NCBI RefSeq assembly: GCF_013466785.1
Contig: NZ_CP059163.1
Span: forward strand, 992,001 to 1,056,000
Direction: 5' to 3'
Length of the DNA: 64,000 nucleotides
Origin: Nocardioides marinisabuli
GTDB taxonomy: Bacteria; Actinomycetota; Actinomycetes; Propionibacteriales; Nocardioidaceae
Shown: positions 54,547-64,000 of the stretch, in pieces
Numbering within the stretch: position 1 is the stretch's first letter
Layout: every line of letters starts with the position of its first letter
Made by a program: the position numbers and the translations under genes
The notes under the pieces: model-generated
Databases searched by the model: none
Seen by the model: the letters and a program-made list of their open reading frames with translations, nothing else
What the model was told of the DNA's origin: nothing

Positions 54547-56477
54547 CACAGGTTCACCACCAGGAGCGCGCCGAGGACGAGGACGACCCCGCCGACGACG
54601 GAGAGGGCGTAGGAGCGCACGAAACCGTTCTGGAGCTTGCGCAGCTGGCCACCGAGCGCGGCGGTGACCCCTGCCGAGCCGGTGAACAGCCCGTCGACCA
54701 GGCTGCGGTCACCGCGGGTGAGCCCCGCGGTGGCGTGCCGGCCGGGGTTGATCACCAGGGTCTCGTTGATCGTGTCGCCGTACAGGTCGGCGCGGGCCGC
54801 ACGGGTCGCGAACGACACGTCCTGCGGCGCGGTGACCGGCACCGGGCGCTTGCCGACGAGGAACCAGGCGGTGGCGACACCGACGGCCACGACGGCCAGG
54901 ACCAGCAGCGTGATCACGATCGCCGGGACCGGCGGCTCGTGCTCGGGCGCGGTGCCCACGACCGGCGAGAGCCAGTCGACGATCCAGTGGCCGAGGTAGA
55001 GCACGCCGCCGAGCACCGACAGCGCGGCGAGCACGATGAGCGGCACGGTCATCACCGAGGGCGACTCGTGCGGGTGCACGTCGTCCTTCCAGCGCTTCTC
55101 GCCGAAGAACGTCATCAGCATCAGCCGGGTCATGTAGAAGCCGGTGACACCGGCGCCGATGAGCGCGCCGACGCCCGCGACCGGGCTCTCGATGAGCGCG
55201 GTCTCGATGATCTTGTCCTTGGACCAGAAGCCGGAGAACAGCGGGAAGCCGATGATCGCCAGGTAGCCCATGGCGAAGGTCAGGAAGGTGACCGGCATGG
55301 CCTTGCGCAGCGCGCCGTAGCGGCGCATGTCGACGTCGTCGTTCATGCCGTGCATGACCGAGCCCGCACCCAGGAACATGTTGGCCTTGAAGAAGCCGTG
55401 GGTGATGAGGTGGAAGATCGCGAACGCGTAGCCGTAGACCCCCAGGCCGGCGGCCAGCATCATGTAGCCGATCTGGCTCATCGTGGAGCCGGCGAGCGCC
55501 TTCTTGATGTCGTCCTTGGCGCAACCGATGACCGCACCCCACAGCAGCGTCACGGTGGCGACCACGACCACGGCGGTCTGCGCGTGCGGCGCCAGCTCGA
55601 AGACGAAGTTGGAGCGCACCACCAGGTAGACGCCGGCGGTGACCATGGTGGCGGCGTGGATGAGGGCCGAGACCGGGGTCGGGCCCTCCATCGCGTCGAG
55701 CAGCCACGACTGCAGCGGCACCTGCGCCGACTTGCCGCAGGCGGCGAGCAGCAGCAGCAGGCCCAGCGCGGTCAGGACCCCGTCGCTGGCGCCGGAGGCG
55801 TTCGCGCTGATGACGGTGAAGCTGGTGGAGCCGAAGGTGACGAAGAACAGCGCGATGCCCAGGCTCAGGCCGATGTCGCCGACGCGGTTGACCACGAAGG
55901 CCTTCTTGGCCGCGGCGGCCGCCGAGGGCTTGTGCTGCCAGAAGCCGATGAGCAGGTAGGAGGCCAGGCCCACGCCCTCCCAGCCCAGGAACAGGCCGAG
56001 GTAGTTCTCGCTCAGGACCAGCATCAGCATGGCCGCGACGAACAGGTTGAGGTAGGCGAAGAAGCGGCGACGGCGCGGGTCGTGCTCCATGTAGCCGATC
56101 GAGTAGACGTGGATCAGCGAGCCGACGCCGGTGATCAGCAGCAGGAACAGCACCGACAGCGGGTCGAGCAGCAGGTCGAGGGAGACCGTCAGGTCGCCCA
56201 CGCGCATCCAGTCGTAGAGGTGCTGGACGACCTGGCGCTCACCCTCCTCGCGGCCGGTCAGCGAGACGAAGAGGACCAGGCTGAGCACGAAGGAGCCGAC
56301 CGCGGTCAGCGTGCCGAGCCAGTGGCCCCACGCATCGGTGCGGCGCCCGCCCAGGAGCAGGATCGCGGCGCCGGCCAGCGGCAGCGCGATCACCAGCCAC
56401 AGCAGCGAGAAGACGCCGTCGGCGCCCACGGGATCGACCACGGGGATGGACGCGCCACCCTCGGACAAGAGAAACAT
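54546..56477 (-). CDS. nuoL: NADH-quinone oxidoreductase subunit L
   Basis: 643 aa, the distal antiporter-like subunit with the long lateral helix at its C terminus. [60 protein letters not shown] and [16 protein letters not shown] are typical. ATG 56475-56477, 13 bp after the nuoK stop, with GGAG about 9 nt upstream. Confidence 0.97.
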   Translation of the reverse strand: MFLLSEGGASIPVVDPVGADGVFSLLWLVIALPLAGAAILLLGGRRTDAWGHWLGTLTAVGSFVLSLVLFVSLTGREEGERQVVQHLYDWMRVGDLTVSLDLLLDPLSVLFLLLITGVGSLIHVYSIGYMEHDPRRRRFFAYLNLFVAAMLMLVLSENYLGLFLGWEGVGLASYLLIGFWQHKPSAAAAAKKAFVVNRVGDIGLSLGIALFFVTFGSTSFTVISANASGASDGVLTALGLLLLLAACGKSAQVPLQSWLLDAMEGPTPVSALIHAATMVTAGVYLVVRSNFVFELAPHAQTAVVVVATVTLLWGAVIGCAKDDIKKALAGSTMSQIGYMMLAAGLGVYGYAFAIFHLITHGFFKANMFLGAGSVMHGMNDDVDMRRYGALRKAMPVTFLTFAMGYLAIIGFPLFSGFWSKDKIIETALIESPVAGVGALIGAGVTGFYMTRLMLMTFFGEKRWKDDVHPHESPSVMTVPLIVLAALSVLGGVLYLGHWIVDWLSPVVGTAPEHEPPVPAIVITLLVLAVVAVGVATAWFLVGKRPVPVTAPQDVSFATRAARADLYGDTINETLVINPGRHATAGLTRGDRSLVDGLFTGSAGVTAALGGQLRKLQNGFVRSYALSVVGGVVLVLGALLVVNL

Positions 56478-56490
56478 CTGCGGCGGGCTC

Positions 56491-56793
56491 CTAGTACTTC
56501 AGCAGGCTCGCGTCGTCGACCGAGGCCGAGCGACGGGTCCGGAAGATGGTCATGATGATGGCGAGCCCGACCACGACCTCGGCGGCGGCGACGACCATCA
56601 CGAAGAAGGCCGCGACCTGCCCGTCGAGGTTGCCGTGCTGCTTGGCGAAGGCCACCAGCGCGAGGTTGCAGGCGTTCAGCATCAGCTCGACGCACATGAA
56701 CACCACGATGGCGTTGCGGCGCGTGAGCACGCCGACCGAGCCGATCGTGAACAGGATCGTGCTGAGCACGATGTAGGGGGTGACGTCGTCCAT
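56491..56793 (-). CDS. nuoK: NADH-quinone oxidoreductase subunit K
   Basis: 100 aa, three transmembrane helices. The essential glutamate lies in [21 protein letters not shown] at 56791-56793 overlaps the nuoJ stop (TGATG). Standard length. Confidence 0.97.
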   Translation of the reverse strand: MDDVTPYIVLSTILFTIGSVGVLTRRNAIVVFMCVELMLNACNLALVAFAKQHGNLDGQVAAFFVMVVAAAEVVVGLAIIMTIFRTRRSASVDDASLLKY

Positions 56794-57659
56794 CACTCGT
56801 CTCCCTCGGGGCGGTCGGCGCCCAGCGGGCGGGTCTCGGGGTTCTCGGTGTTGTGACCGGCACCGGCGGAGGTGTCGGCCGCGCTGCCGGAGCCGCCGGA
56901 GATGCCGCGGACGCCGTCGAGGGTGCGCTGCACCTCCTCGATGTCGTCGGCCAGCGCCGGCGCCGAGCGCACCGTGCCGCGGGCGCTGAGCACCCGCGAG
57001 ACCGAGTCCTCGGCCGGGGTGCCGTCGGGCAGCAGCGCCGGGGTGTCGACCGCGTTGTGGCGGGCGTAGACGCCCGGCGAGGGCAGCGGCCCGAGGTGGC
57101 GACCGGTGGCGGCGTACTCCTGCATGCGGCGCGTCGCCATCGCGCGCTGGCCCTCCTTGGGCTCGAGGCGCTCGCGGTGGGCGAGCAGCATCGCGCCGAG
57201 GGCGGCGGTGATCAGCAGCGCGGCGGTGGCCTCGAAGGCCAGCACGTAGCGCGCGAACAGCAGGTCGGCCAGGCCCTCGATGTTGCCGCCGGAGTTGGCC
57301 ACGCCCATCCCGACCACGGTGCCGAGCGAGATCTGGGCGACCACCACCACCAGCAGCAGGCCCATGACCAGCCCACCGAGGATCGAGAGCACCCGCTGGC
57401 CGCGGATCGTCTCGACGACCGAGTCGGCCGCGTCGACGCCGACCAGCATCAGCACGAAGAGGAACAGCATCAGGATCGCGCCGGTGTAGACGATGATCTG
57501 CACCGCGAAGAGGAACGGCGCGTCGAGGGTCAGGTAGAGCACCGCGAGGCTGATCATCACCACGGCCAGCAGCAGCGCCGAGTGCACCGCGCGGCGCACC
57601 AGCACCACGCCGAGCGCGGCGAGGACGATGAGGGGCGAGAGCACCCAGAAGGCGATCAC
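56793..57659 (-). CDS. nuoJ: NADH-quinone oxidoreductase subunit J
   Basis: 288 aa. Five N-terminal helices (residues ~1-170, with [20 protein letters not shown] and [12 protein letters not shown]) form the normal NuoJ core. About 100 extra hydrophilic residues follow ([20 protein letters not shown] ... Gly/Ser/Ala tail), as usual in actinobacteria. GTG start overlaps the nuoI stop (GTGA). Confidence 0.96.
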   Translation of the reverse strand: MIAFWVLSPLIVLAALGVVLVRRAVHSALLLAVVMISLAVLYLTLDAPFLFAVQIIVYTGAILMLFLFVLMLVGVDAADSVVETIRGQRVLSILGGLVMGLLLVVVVAQISLGTVVGMGVANSGGNIEGLADLLFARYVLAFEATAALLITAALGAMLLAHRERLEPKEGQRAMATRRMQEYAATGRHLGPLPSPGVYARHNAVDTPALLPDGTPAEDSVSRVLSARGTVRSAPALADDIEEVQRTLDGVRGISGGSGSAADTSAGAGHNTENPETRPLGADRPEGDE

Positions 57660-58246
57660 TGGGCGCCCTCCCCGGTGGTGCCCGGCGCCGGCGCGGCGTA
57701 CTGGCCGCGGTAGTAGTCGGTCTCGTCGTCACCCAGCAGCATCGCGTGCGGCGGCTGCTCCATGCCCGGCAGCAGCGGCGCGAGCAGGTCGGACTTCTCG
57801 TAGATCAGCGACTCGCGGGTGGAGTCGGCCAGCTCGTACTCGTTGGTCATCGTCAGCGCCCGGGTCGGGCACGCCTCGATGCACAGCCCGCACAGGATGC
57901 AGCGCAGGTAGTTGATCTGGTAGACGCGGCCGTACCGCTCACCGGGGCTGAACCGGCCCGAACCCTCCTCGGCACCCGGCTCGTCGCTGTTCGAGGCGCC
58001 CTCGACGTAGATCGCGTCGGCGGGGCACGCCCAGGCGCACAGCTCGCACCCGACGCACTTCTCCAGCCCGTCGGGCCAGCGGTTGAGCTGGTGACGGCCG
58101 TGGAAGCGCGGCGCGGTGGGCAGCTTCTCGAAGGGGTACTGCTCGGTGACGACCTTGCGGAACATGGTGCGGAACGTGACCCCGAAACCCGCGATGGGGT
58201 CCCAGAACTGCTCCTTCATGCTCTTGGCGCCGGGGGACTCTGCCAT
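57656..58246 (-). CDS. nuoI: NADH-quinone oxidoreductase subunit I
   Basis: 196 aa. Two 4Fe-4S clusters: [12 protein letters not shown] and [12 protein letters not shown], which pass electrons toward the quinone site. ATG at 58244-58246, one base from the nuoH stop. The C-terminal ~50 residues are an extension seen in actinobacterial homologues. Confidence 0.97.
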   Translation of the reverse strand: MAESPGAKSMKEQFWDPIAGFGVTFRTMFRKVVTEQYPFEKLPTAPRFHGRHQLNRWPDGLEKCVGCELCAWACPADAIYVEGASNSDEPGAEEGSGRFSPGERYGRVYQINYLRCILCGLCIEACPTRALTMTNEYELADSTRESLIYEKSDLLAPLLPGMEQPPHAMLLGDDETDYYRGQYAAPAPGTTGEGAQ

Positions 58247-58247
58247 G

Positions 58248-59540
58248 TCAGCTCTCCTCGGGGGCACCGTGGGACACGGTGGCCTGCGTGCGGGACGTCG
58301 GGAACGTGAGCGGGGCGGCGGCGCCGCGCACGGCACCCCCGCTCGGCATCGGCGGGACGGGGTAGGCGCCGGTGGGCGCGGTGTGGTCGTCCACGACCTG
58401 CTCGTCGGCCGACTCGTCGGGACCGAAGAAGCCCCACACGAGGATCAGCGCCAGCAGGACGCCACCGCCGATGAGGATCTCCTGGGTACCCAGCTCGTAG
58501 GCGGTCGAGACGTAGCGCATGGTCGCGACCAGGACCACCCAGACCAGCGCGGCCGGGATCAGCACCTTCCAGCCCAGGTCCATGAACTGGTCGTAGCGCA
58601 TCCGCGGCAGGGTCCCGCGCAGCCAGATGAAGAAGAAGATGAAGAGCAGCATCTTGCCGAAGAACCAGATCAGCGGCACGTAGCCCTCGTTGGCGCCGGC
58701 CCAGATCTCGTCGATCCAGAACGGGGCGCGCCAGCCGCCGAGGAACAGCGTCGTGGCCAGCGCCGAGACGGTCGCCATGTTGATGTACTCGCCGAGGAAG
58801 AACAGCGCGAACTTCAGCGAGGAGTACTCGGTGTGGAAGCCGCCGACCAGCTCGCCCTCGGCCTCGGGGAGGTCGAAGGGCGCGCGGTTGGTCTCACCGA
58901 TCATCGAGATCACGTAGATGACGAAGGAGGGGAACAGGATCGCGCCGAACCACCAGTCCTCCTGGGCCGCGACGATCTCGGAGGTCGACAGCGAGCCGGC
59001 GTAGAGGAACACCGCGACGAGCGCGAGACCCATCGCGACCTCGTAGGAGATCATCTGCGCGCTCGAGCGCAGGCCGCCCAGCAGCGAGTACGTCGACCCG
59101 CTGGACCAGCCGCCGAGCACGATGCCGTAGATGCCGATCGAGGCGATGGCCATCACGAAGAGGACCGCGACGGGCATGTCGGTCAGCTGGAGCGGGGTGC
59201 GCTCGCCGAACATCGTGACCTCGGGGCCGAAGGGGATCACCGAGAAGGTGACGAAGGCCGGGATGACCACCAGCACCGGGGCGAGGACGAAGACGACCTT
59301 GTCGGCCGCCTTGGGGATGATGTCCTCCTTCAGCGCCAGCTTCACGCCGTCGGCCAGCGACTGCAGCAGGCCGAAGGGGCCGTGCACGTTGGGGCCGATG
59401 CGGTGCTGCATGCGCGCCACGACGCGCCGCTCCCACCAGATGTTGAACAGCGTCAGCAGCACCAGCACGACGAAGATGAGCACGGCCTTGACCAGCACCA
59501 GCCACCAGACGTCCTGGCCGAAGAGGGGCAGTTCGTTCAC
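58248..59540 (-). CDS. nuoH: NADH-quinone oxidoreductase subunit H
   Basis: 430 aa with about eight to nine helices. [37 protein letters not shown] and [20 protein letters not shown] are the quinone-chamber motifs. About 70 non-conserved hydrophilic residues end the protein. GTG 59538-59540 overlaps the nuoG stop (GTGA). Confidence 0.97.
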   Translation of the reverse strand: MNELPLFGQDVWWLVLVKAVLIFVVLVLLTLFNIWWERRVVARMQHRIGPNVHGPFGLLQSLADGVKLALKEDIIPKAADKVVFVLAPVLVVIPAFVTFSVIPFGPEVTMFGERTPLQLTDMPVAVLFVMAIASIGIYGIVLGGWSSGSTYSLLGGLRSSAQMISYEVAMGLALVAVFLYAGSLSTSEIVAAQEDWWFGAILFPSFVIYVISMIGETNRAPFDLPEAEGELVGGFHTEYSSLKFALFFLGEYINMATVSALATTLFLGGWRAPFWIDEIWAGANEGYVPLIWFFGKMLLFIFFFIWLRGTLPRMRYDQFMDLGWKVLIPAALVWVVLVATMRYVSTAYELGTQEILIGGGVLLALILVWGFFGPDESADEQVVDDHTAPTGAYPVPPMPSGGAVRGAAAPLTFPTSRTQATVSHGAPEES

Positions 59541-61990
59541 AGCGAGGCTCCCTTCAGGCTCACGCGGCTGCCCGGCGAGGCCAGGCGTTCGAGCACGGAG
59601 GTCCCGAAGGACGCGGACGGCACCCACACGACGTCGTCGACCATGCCGGGCACCTGCTCCACGGGCAGCGTCAGCTCACCGCGGTCGCCCACGACCGTGA
59701 CCGAGCCGCCCGACAGGGAGGCGGCGGCGTACGTCGCGGGGCTGAGGCGGGCCACGGCGGGCCGGGCGGTGGCGGCGAGGTGCTTGTCGCCGGCCTGCAT
59801 GGCGCCGTCGTCGATGAGCTGCTTCCAGGTCGAGAGGGCGACGCCCTCACCCGGGGCGGCCCCGGTGGGGTCCGAGAGCGGGTCGGAGTGCATCGCGGCC
59901 CGGTCGCCGTCCCAGGCGCCGAGGTCGGCCATCTCGGCGCGGACCTCGTCGACGGTGCGGAACCCGAGGGCGGCACCGTGGCCGGCGGCCGCGAGCTCCT
60001 CGGAGATGCCGGCGAGCACCCGCAGGTCGGGCAGCGACGAGGGGCTGGGCAGCACGGCCTCGAAGGGACGCACCCGCCCCTCCCAGTTGACGAACGTGCC
60101 GGCCTTCTCGACGGCGGCGGCGACGGGGAACACCACGTCGGCGGCCCGGGTCACCTCGGTCTCGCGCAGCTCGAGGGCGACCACGAAGGAGGCGGCCTCG
60201 AGGGCGGCGCGGGTCGCGGCCGGGTCGGTGGTGTCGGCGGGGTCGACCCCGCCGACGACCAGGCCGCCGACCTCGCCGGCGACCAGGGCGGCGACGATCG
60301 CGTCGGCGTCACGGCCGGGCGTCTCGGGCAGCGAGGCGACGCCCCACGACGCGGCGGCGTCGACGCGGGCGGCGGCGTCGGCCACCGGCCGGGCGCCGGG
60401 CAGCAGGCCGGGCAGGCAGCCGGCCTCGACCGCACCGCGGTCACCGGCGCGACGCGGCACCCAGGCCAGTCGGGCGCCGGTGCGGGCGGCCAGGTCGGCG
60501 GCCGCGGTGAGCGCGCCGGGCGAGGTCGCCAGGCGCTCGCCGACCAGCACGACGGTGGTGGCGTCGACACCGTGCTCGGCGTGCTCGACCATCGCGGCGA
60601 GCGCACCGGCCTCGGCGCCGGGGGCGGTGGGCACCAGGTGGGCGGAGAGCTTGGCGAGCCCGCGGGTCAGGTACGGCGCGACCGCGAGCACGCGGGTGCC
60701 GTGCTTGGCCGCGCGGCGCAGGCGCAGGAAGACCGCGCCGGCCTCGTCCTCGGGCTCGAGCCCGGCCAGCACCACCGTCGCCGCCGACTCCAGGTCGGCG
60801 TAGGTGACCCCGCCGGCCTCGGGGGCGCCGAGGGCGACGTGGGCGGCGAGGAACTGCTCCTCCTCCGCCGAGTGCGGGCGGGCGCGGAAGTCGATGTCGT
60901 TGGTGCCGAGCGTGACCCGCGCCAGCTTGGCGTAGGCGTAGGCGTCCTCGGTGCTCATCCGGCCACCGGTCAGCACCGCCGACGAGCCGGCGGCGGCCAG
61001 CCCGCGCGCGGCCACGGCGAAGGCCTCGGGCCACGACGCCGGGCGCAGCGAGCCGTCGCCGCCGTCCTCGACGCGGTCGCGCACCTGCGGGTAGCCCAGC
61101 CGGTCCTCGAGGTGGGCGTAGGTGAAGGCGAAGCGGTCCTTGTCGGTGATCCACTCCTCGTTGACCTCGGGGTCGTTGCCGGCCAGGCGACGCATCACCT
61201 TGCCGCGACGGTGGTCGACGCGGATCGCGGAGCCGCAGGCGTCGTGCTCGGCGACGCTGGGGGTGGAGACCAGGTCGAAGGGGCGCGAGCGGAACCGGTA
61301 GGACTCCGAGGTGAGCGCGCCCACCGGGCAGATCTGGATGGTGTTGCCGGAGAAGTAGGACAGGAACGGCGCCGACTCGGCGATGCCGATCTGCTGCTGG
61401 GCGCCGCGCTCGACCAGCGCGATGAACGGGTCGCCGGCGATCTCCTCGGCGAAGCGGGTGCAGCGCTGGCACACGATGCAGCGCTCGCGGTCGAGCAGCA
61501 CCTGCGGGGAGAGGTTGATCGGCTTGGGGAAGGTGCGCTTGACGCCGCCGGAGGCGGTGAAGCGCGACTCGCCGCGCCCGTTGGACATCGCCTGGTTCTG
61601 CAGGGGGCACTCGCCGCCCTTGTCGCAGACCGGGCAGTCGAGCGGGTGGTTGACCAGCAGGAACTCCATGACGCCCTGCTGGGCCTTGTCGGCGACCTCG
61701 CTGGTGGCCTGGGTGTTGACGACCATGCCCGGTGCGACCGGCAGGGTGCAGGAGGCCTGCGGCTTGGGGAAGCCGCGGCCGTTGCCGGCGTCGGGGACGT
61801 CGACCAGGCACTGGCGGCAGGCGCCGACCGGCTCGAGCAGCGGGTGGTCGCAGAAGCGCGGGATCTGCACGCCGACCTGCTCGGCGGCCCGGATCACCAG
61901 GGTGTCCTTGGGGACGCTGACCTCGATGCCGTCGATGGTCACCTGGACCAGCTCGACCTCGGCCGAGGTCCTCTCGGGGGTGGTTGTCAT
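59537..61990 (-). CDS. nuoG: NADH-quinone oxidoreductase subunit G
   Basis: 817 aa. N-terminal ferredoxin-like region with [20 protein letters not shown] (2Fe-2S), [17 protein letters not shown] (His/Cys-ligated 4Fe-4S) and [14 protein letters not shown] ... CPVGAL (4Fe-4S). The rest is a molybdopterin-oxidoreductase-like scaffold rich in Ala/Val that does not look able to bind the cofactor. ATG at 61988-61990 overlaps the nuoF stop (ATGA). Confidence 0.97.
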   Translation of the reverse strand: MTTTPERTSAEVELVQVTIDGIEVSVPKDTLVIRAAEQVGVQIPRFCDHPLLEPVGACRQCLVDVPDAGNGRGFPKPQASCTLPVAPGMVVNTQATSEVADKAQQGVMEFLLVNHPLDCPVCDKGGECPLQNQAMSNGRGESRFTASGGVKRTFPKPINLSPQVLLDRERCIVCQRCTRFAEEIAGDPFIALVERGAQQQIGIAESAPFLSYFSGNTIQICPVGALTSESYRFRSRPFDLVSTPSVAEHDACGSAIRVDHRRGKVMRRLAGNDPEVNEEWITDKDRFAFTYAHLEDRLGYPQVRDRVEDGGDGSLRPASWPEAFAVAARGLAAAGSSAVLTGGRMSTEDAYAYAKLARVTLGTNDIDFRARPHSAEEEQFLAAHVALGAPEAGGVTYADLESAATVVLAGLEPEDEAGAVFLRLRRAAKHGTRVLAVAPYLTRGLAKLSAHLVPTAPGAEAGALAAMVEHAEHGVDATTVVLVGERLATSPGALTAAADLAARTGARLAWVPRRAGDRGAVEAGCLPGLLPGARPVADAAARVDAAASWGVASLPETPGRDADAIVAALVAGEVGGLVVGGVDPADTTDPAATRAALEAASFVVALELRETEVTRAADVVFPVAAAVEKAGTFVNWEGRVRPFEAVLPSPSSLPDLRVLAGISEELAAAGHGAALGFRTVDEVRAEMADLGAWDGDRAAMHSDPLSDPTGAAPGEGVALSTWKQLIDDGAMQAGDKHLAATARPAVARLSPATYAAASLSGGSVTVVGDRGELTLPVEQVPGMVDDVVWVPSASFGTSVLERLASPGSRVSLKGASL

Positions 61991-63297
61991 GCCTGGGCTC
62001 CAGCGGTGGCGAAGACGGTCGAGGCCGCGGGGTCGAAGGGGCAGCCCCCGTGCTCGAGGTGGGCGAGGTACTCGTCGCGGAAGAACTTGATCGAGCTCGA
62101 GATCGGGCTGGTGGCACCGTCGCCGAGCGCGCAGAACGAGCGGCCCAGGATGTTGTCGCACTGGTCGAGGAGCAGGTCGAGGTCCTCCTCGCGGCCCTCC
62201 CCCTTCTCCAGGCGGGCCAGGGTCTGCACCAGCCACCAGGTGCCCTCGCGGCACGGGGTGCACTTGCCGCAGGACTCGTGCTTGTAGAACTCGGTCCAGC
62301 GCAGCACCGCGCGCACCACGCAGGTGGTCTCGTCGAAGAGCTGCAGGGCGCGGGTGCCGAGCATGCTGCCGGCCTCGGCCATCCCCTCGAAGTCGAGCGG
62401 CAGGTCGAGGTGCTCGGCGGTCAGCATCGGGGTCGAGGAGCCGCCGGGGGTCCAGAACTTCAGCTCGTGGCCGGCGCGCATGCCGCCGGCCAGGTCGATC
62501 AGCTCGCGCAGCGTGATGCCCAGCGGGGCCTCGTACTGCCCGGGCCGGGCGACGTGGCCCGAGAGCGAGAAGATGCCGAAGCCCTTGGACTTCTCGGTGC
62601 CCATGGAGGCGAACCAGTCGGCGCCGTGGGCGATGATCGAGGGCACCGAGGCGATCGACTCGACGTTGTTGATGACCGTGGGGCTGGCGTAGAGCCCGGC
62701 CACGGCGGGGAACGGCGGGCGCAGGCGCGGCTGGCCGCGACGGCCCTCGAGGCCCTCGAGCAGGGCGGTCTCCTCGCCACAGATGTAGGCGCCGGCGCCG
62801 GCGTGGACCACGATGTCGAGGTCGTAGCCGCTGCCGTGGATGTCGGTGCCGAGGTGGCCGGCGGCGTACGCCTCGGCCACGGCCGCCTGGACCCGGCGGA
62901 TGACGTGGAGCACCTCGCCGCGGATGTAGATGAAGGCCTTGTTGGCGCGGATGGCGAAGGAGCTGATGATGACGCCCTCGACCAGCGTGTGGGGGCTGGC
63001 CATCATCAGCGGGATGTCCTTGCAGGTGCCCGGCTCGGACTCGTCGGCGTTGACCACGAGGTACTTGGGCTTGGGGTTGTCCTGCGGGATGAAGCCCCAC
63101 TTCATGCCGGTGGGGAAGCCCGCGCCGCCGCGCCCGCGCAGACCGGAGTCCTTGACAGCGGCGATCACGTCGTCGGGGGCCATGCCCAGGGCGGTGCGCA
63201 GCCCGGCGTAGCCGCCGTGCTCCTCGTAGGACGCCAGGGTCCAGGAGCGCTCGGCGCCCCAGTTGGCGGTGAGGACCGGGGTCAGGGTGTCGACCAC
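61987..63297 (-). CDS. nuoF: NADH-quinone oxidoreductase subunit F
   Basis: 436 aa. NADH and FMN binding through [18 protein letters not shown] and [19 protein letters not shown], and a 4Fe-4S cluster from [13 protein letters not shown] plus the later FCALGDG cysteine. GTG 63295-63297 is used: it is followed by [13 protein letters not shown] and has GGAGG about 10 nt upstream. Entry point for electrons from NADH. Confidence 0.97.
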   Translation of the reverse strand: MVDTLTPVLTANWGAERSWTLASYEEHGGYAGLRTALGMAPDDVIAAVKDSGLRGRGGAGFPTGMKWGFIPQDNPKPKYLVVNADESEPGTCKDIPLMMASPHTLVEGVIISSFAIRANKAFIYIRGEVLHVIRRVQAAVAEAYAAGHLGTDIHGSGYDLDIVVHAGAGAYICGEETALLEGLEGRRGQPRLRPPFPAVAGLYASPTVINNVESIASVPSIIAHGADWFASMGTEKSKGFGIFSLSGHVARPGQYEAPLGITLRELIDLAGGMRAGHELKFWTPGGSSTPMLTAEHLDLPLDFEGMAEAGSMLGTRALQLFDETTCVVRAVLRWTEFYKHESCGKCTPCREGTWWLVQTLARLEKGEGREEDLDLLLDQCDNILGRSFCALGDGATSPISSSIKFFRDEYLAHLEHGGCPFDPAASTVFATAGAQA

Positions 63298-63298
63298 G

Positions 63299-64000
63299 TC
63301 AGTTCGCCTCCTTCTTCTCCGCGGCGGTCTGGTCGCTGCCGCTCTCCGCCTCGACGGCGGCCGACTCGGCCTCCTCGGAGGCGTCGGTACGACGCGCGGC
63401 CTCGGCGCCCTCGCCGTCGGCGGTGGGCTCGGTGCCGGTGGCGCCCGAGGCCTGCGCCGAGGGGGCGCTCCAGCCGCGCTCGTGGGCGATCTCGAGACCC
63501 ACCAGCGAGGCGGGGCCCGCGGCGGGGCCCTCGTCGGCGCGCCCGTCGGGGAAGCCGGCGAGCACGCGCTCGGCCTCGCGCCAGGTGCACACGCGCGGGC
63601 CACGGGTCGAGGTGACCTCCTTGCCGGCGCGCAGGTCGTCGACCAGGGCGACCGCCGAGTCGGGGGTCATGTTGTCCATGAACTCCCAGTTGACCATCAT
63701 CACCGGCGCGTAGTCGCAGGCCGCGTTGCACTCGACGTGCTCGAGGGTGATGTTCTTCTGGCCCGGCACGTCGGCGGTGGTCTCGTCGTTGCCGACGTCG
63801 AGGTGGTCCTTGAGCCGCTCGAAGATCTGGTCGCCGCCCATCACCGCGCACAGCGTGTTGGTGCAGACCCCGACGTGGTAGTCGCCGACGGGGCGGCGCT
63901 TGTACATCGTGTAGAAGGTCGCGACACCGCTGACCTCGGCCGCGGAGATGTCGAGGATCTCGGCGCACGCCTCGATGCCCTCAGGGGTCACCCGGCCCTC
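63299..64000 (-). CDS. nuoE: NADH-quinone oxidoreductase subunit E, 5' end beyond the window
   Basis: The frame is open to 64000, so the N terminus is missing; 233 codons and the stop are visible. The 2Fe-2S thioredoxin-like domain is clear: SGVATFYTMYKRRPVGDYHV, CTNTLCAVMGG and ECNAACDYAPVMMVN carry the four cysteines. From about residue 155 of the visible part onward the protein is an Ala/Glu/Ser/Thr-rich acidic extension of about 80 residues, longer than in E. coli. nuoA-D are expected further upstream. Confidence 0.95.
   Translation of the reverse strand, partial: EGRVTPEGIEACAEILDISAAEVSGVATFYTMYKRRPVGDYHVGVCTNTLCAVMGGDQIFERLKDHLDVGNDETTADVPGQKNITLEHVECNAACDYAPVMMVNWEFMDNMTPDSAVALVDDLRAGKEVTSTRGPRVCTWREAERVLAGFPDGRADEGPAAGPASLVGLEIAHERGWSAPSAQASGATGTEPTADGEGAEAARRTDASEEAESAAVEAESGSDQTAAEKKEAN

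Noticed and set aside
59780..62287. An 835-codon plus-strand open frame opposite nuoG
   Set aside because: Same shadow composition; NuoG on the minus strand has all expected Fe-S motifs.

Overview
The window is very GC-rich, densely coded DNA from a Gram-positive actinobacterium. The gene content (a full mce operon, actinobacterial HadA/HadB-like hot-dog proteins beside rpmG, a fused KorA, menaquinone-type complex I genes) and the frequent GTG/TTG starts suggest Nocardioides or a close relative in the Nocardioidaceae. That placement is an inference from gene order and protein style, not from a marker comparison. Most neighbouring genes on the minus strand touch through 4-nt ATGA/GTGA or TGATG overlaps, so translation within operons is probably coupled.

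Layout. 1-6.1 kb: rpoC (3' part cut by the window edge) and rpoB, minus strand. 6.3-17.6 kb: one continuous mce lipid-import operon (mceG ATPase, two YrbE permeases, MceA-F, two Mce-associated membrane proteins), lying between rpoB and the rplJ-rplL pair. 17.8-27.5 kb: the ribosomal and translation neighbourhood (rplL, rplJ, rplA, rplK, nusG, secE, tRNA-Trp, murB, hadB-like, hadA-like, rpmG, tRNA-Met, tRNA-Thr), interrupted by a plus-strand aspartate aminotransferase and an adenosine deaminase plus a DUF4190 protein. 27.5-31.7 kb: a minus-strand run pirin-tag-lrgA-lrgB-amidase. 31.7-33.1 kb: a membrane protein and a DUF1905 protein framed by three arrays of a 22-bp tandem repeat. 33.1-38.3 kb: zwf-edd-eda (Entner-Doudoroff), in which edd and eda each carry an apparent single frameshift, and a divergent ROK-family regulator. 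38.3-41.9 kb: tyrosine/homogentisate catabolism (hmgA divergent from an unknown gene plus fahA). 41.9-46.1 kb: an iron-box-controlled siderophore-interacting protein, a class III cyclic-nucleotide-type phosphodiesterase, a secreted LVIVD-repeat protein, tRNA-Tyr and a YajQ protein. 46.2-50.3 kb: korA-korB (2-oxoglutarate:ferredoxin oxidoreductase) and rarD. 50.35-64 kb: a polyprenyl diphosphate synthase and the nuo (NADH:quinone oxidoreductase) operon from nuoN back to a 5'-truncated nuoE.

How it fits together. Transcription and translation machinery dominates the first half, with the mce importer embedded in it behind its own terminator and candidate promoter. The second half is central and aromatic metabolism feeding respiration: zwf and the ED genes make NADPH and pyruvate, hmgA/fahA yield fumarate and acetoacetate, korAB makes reduced ferredoxin in the TCA cycle, and complex I passes electrons to menaquinone, whose side chain the nuoN-coupled polyprenyl synthase probably makes. 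No phage, insertion sequence, transposase or CRISPR array was seen. The most unusual features are the mce operon placement, a degenerate J-like domain fused to a Mce-associated protein, the intergenic repeat families at 31.7-33.1 kb and 38.3-38.4 kb, and the frameshifts in edd, eda and possibly the adenosine deaminase start.
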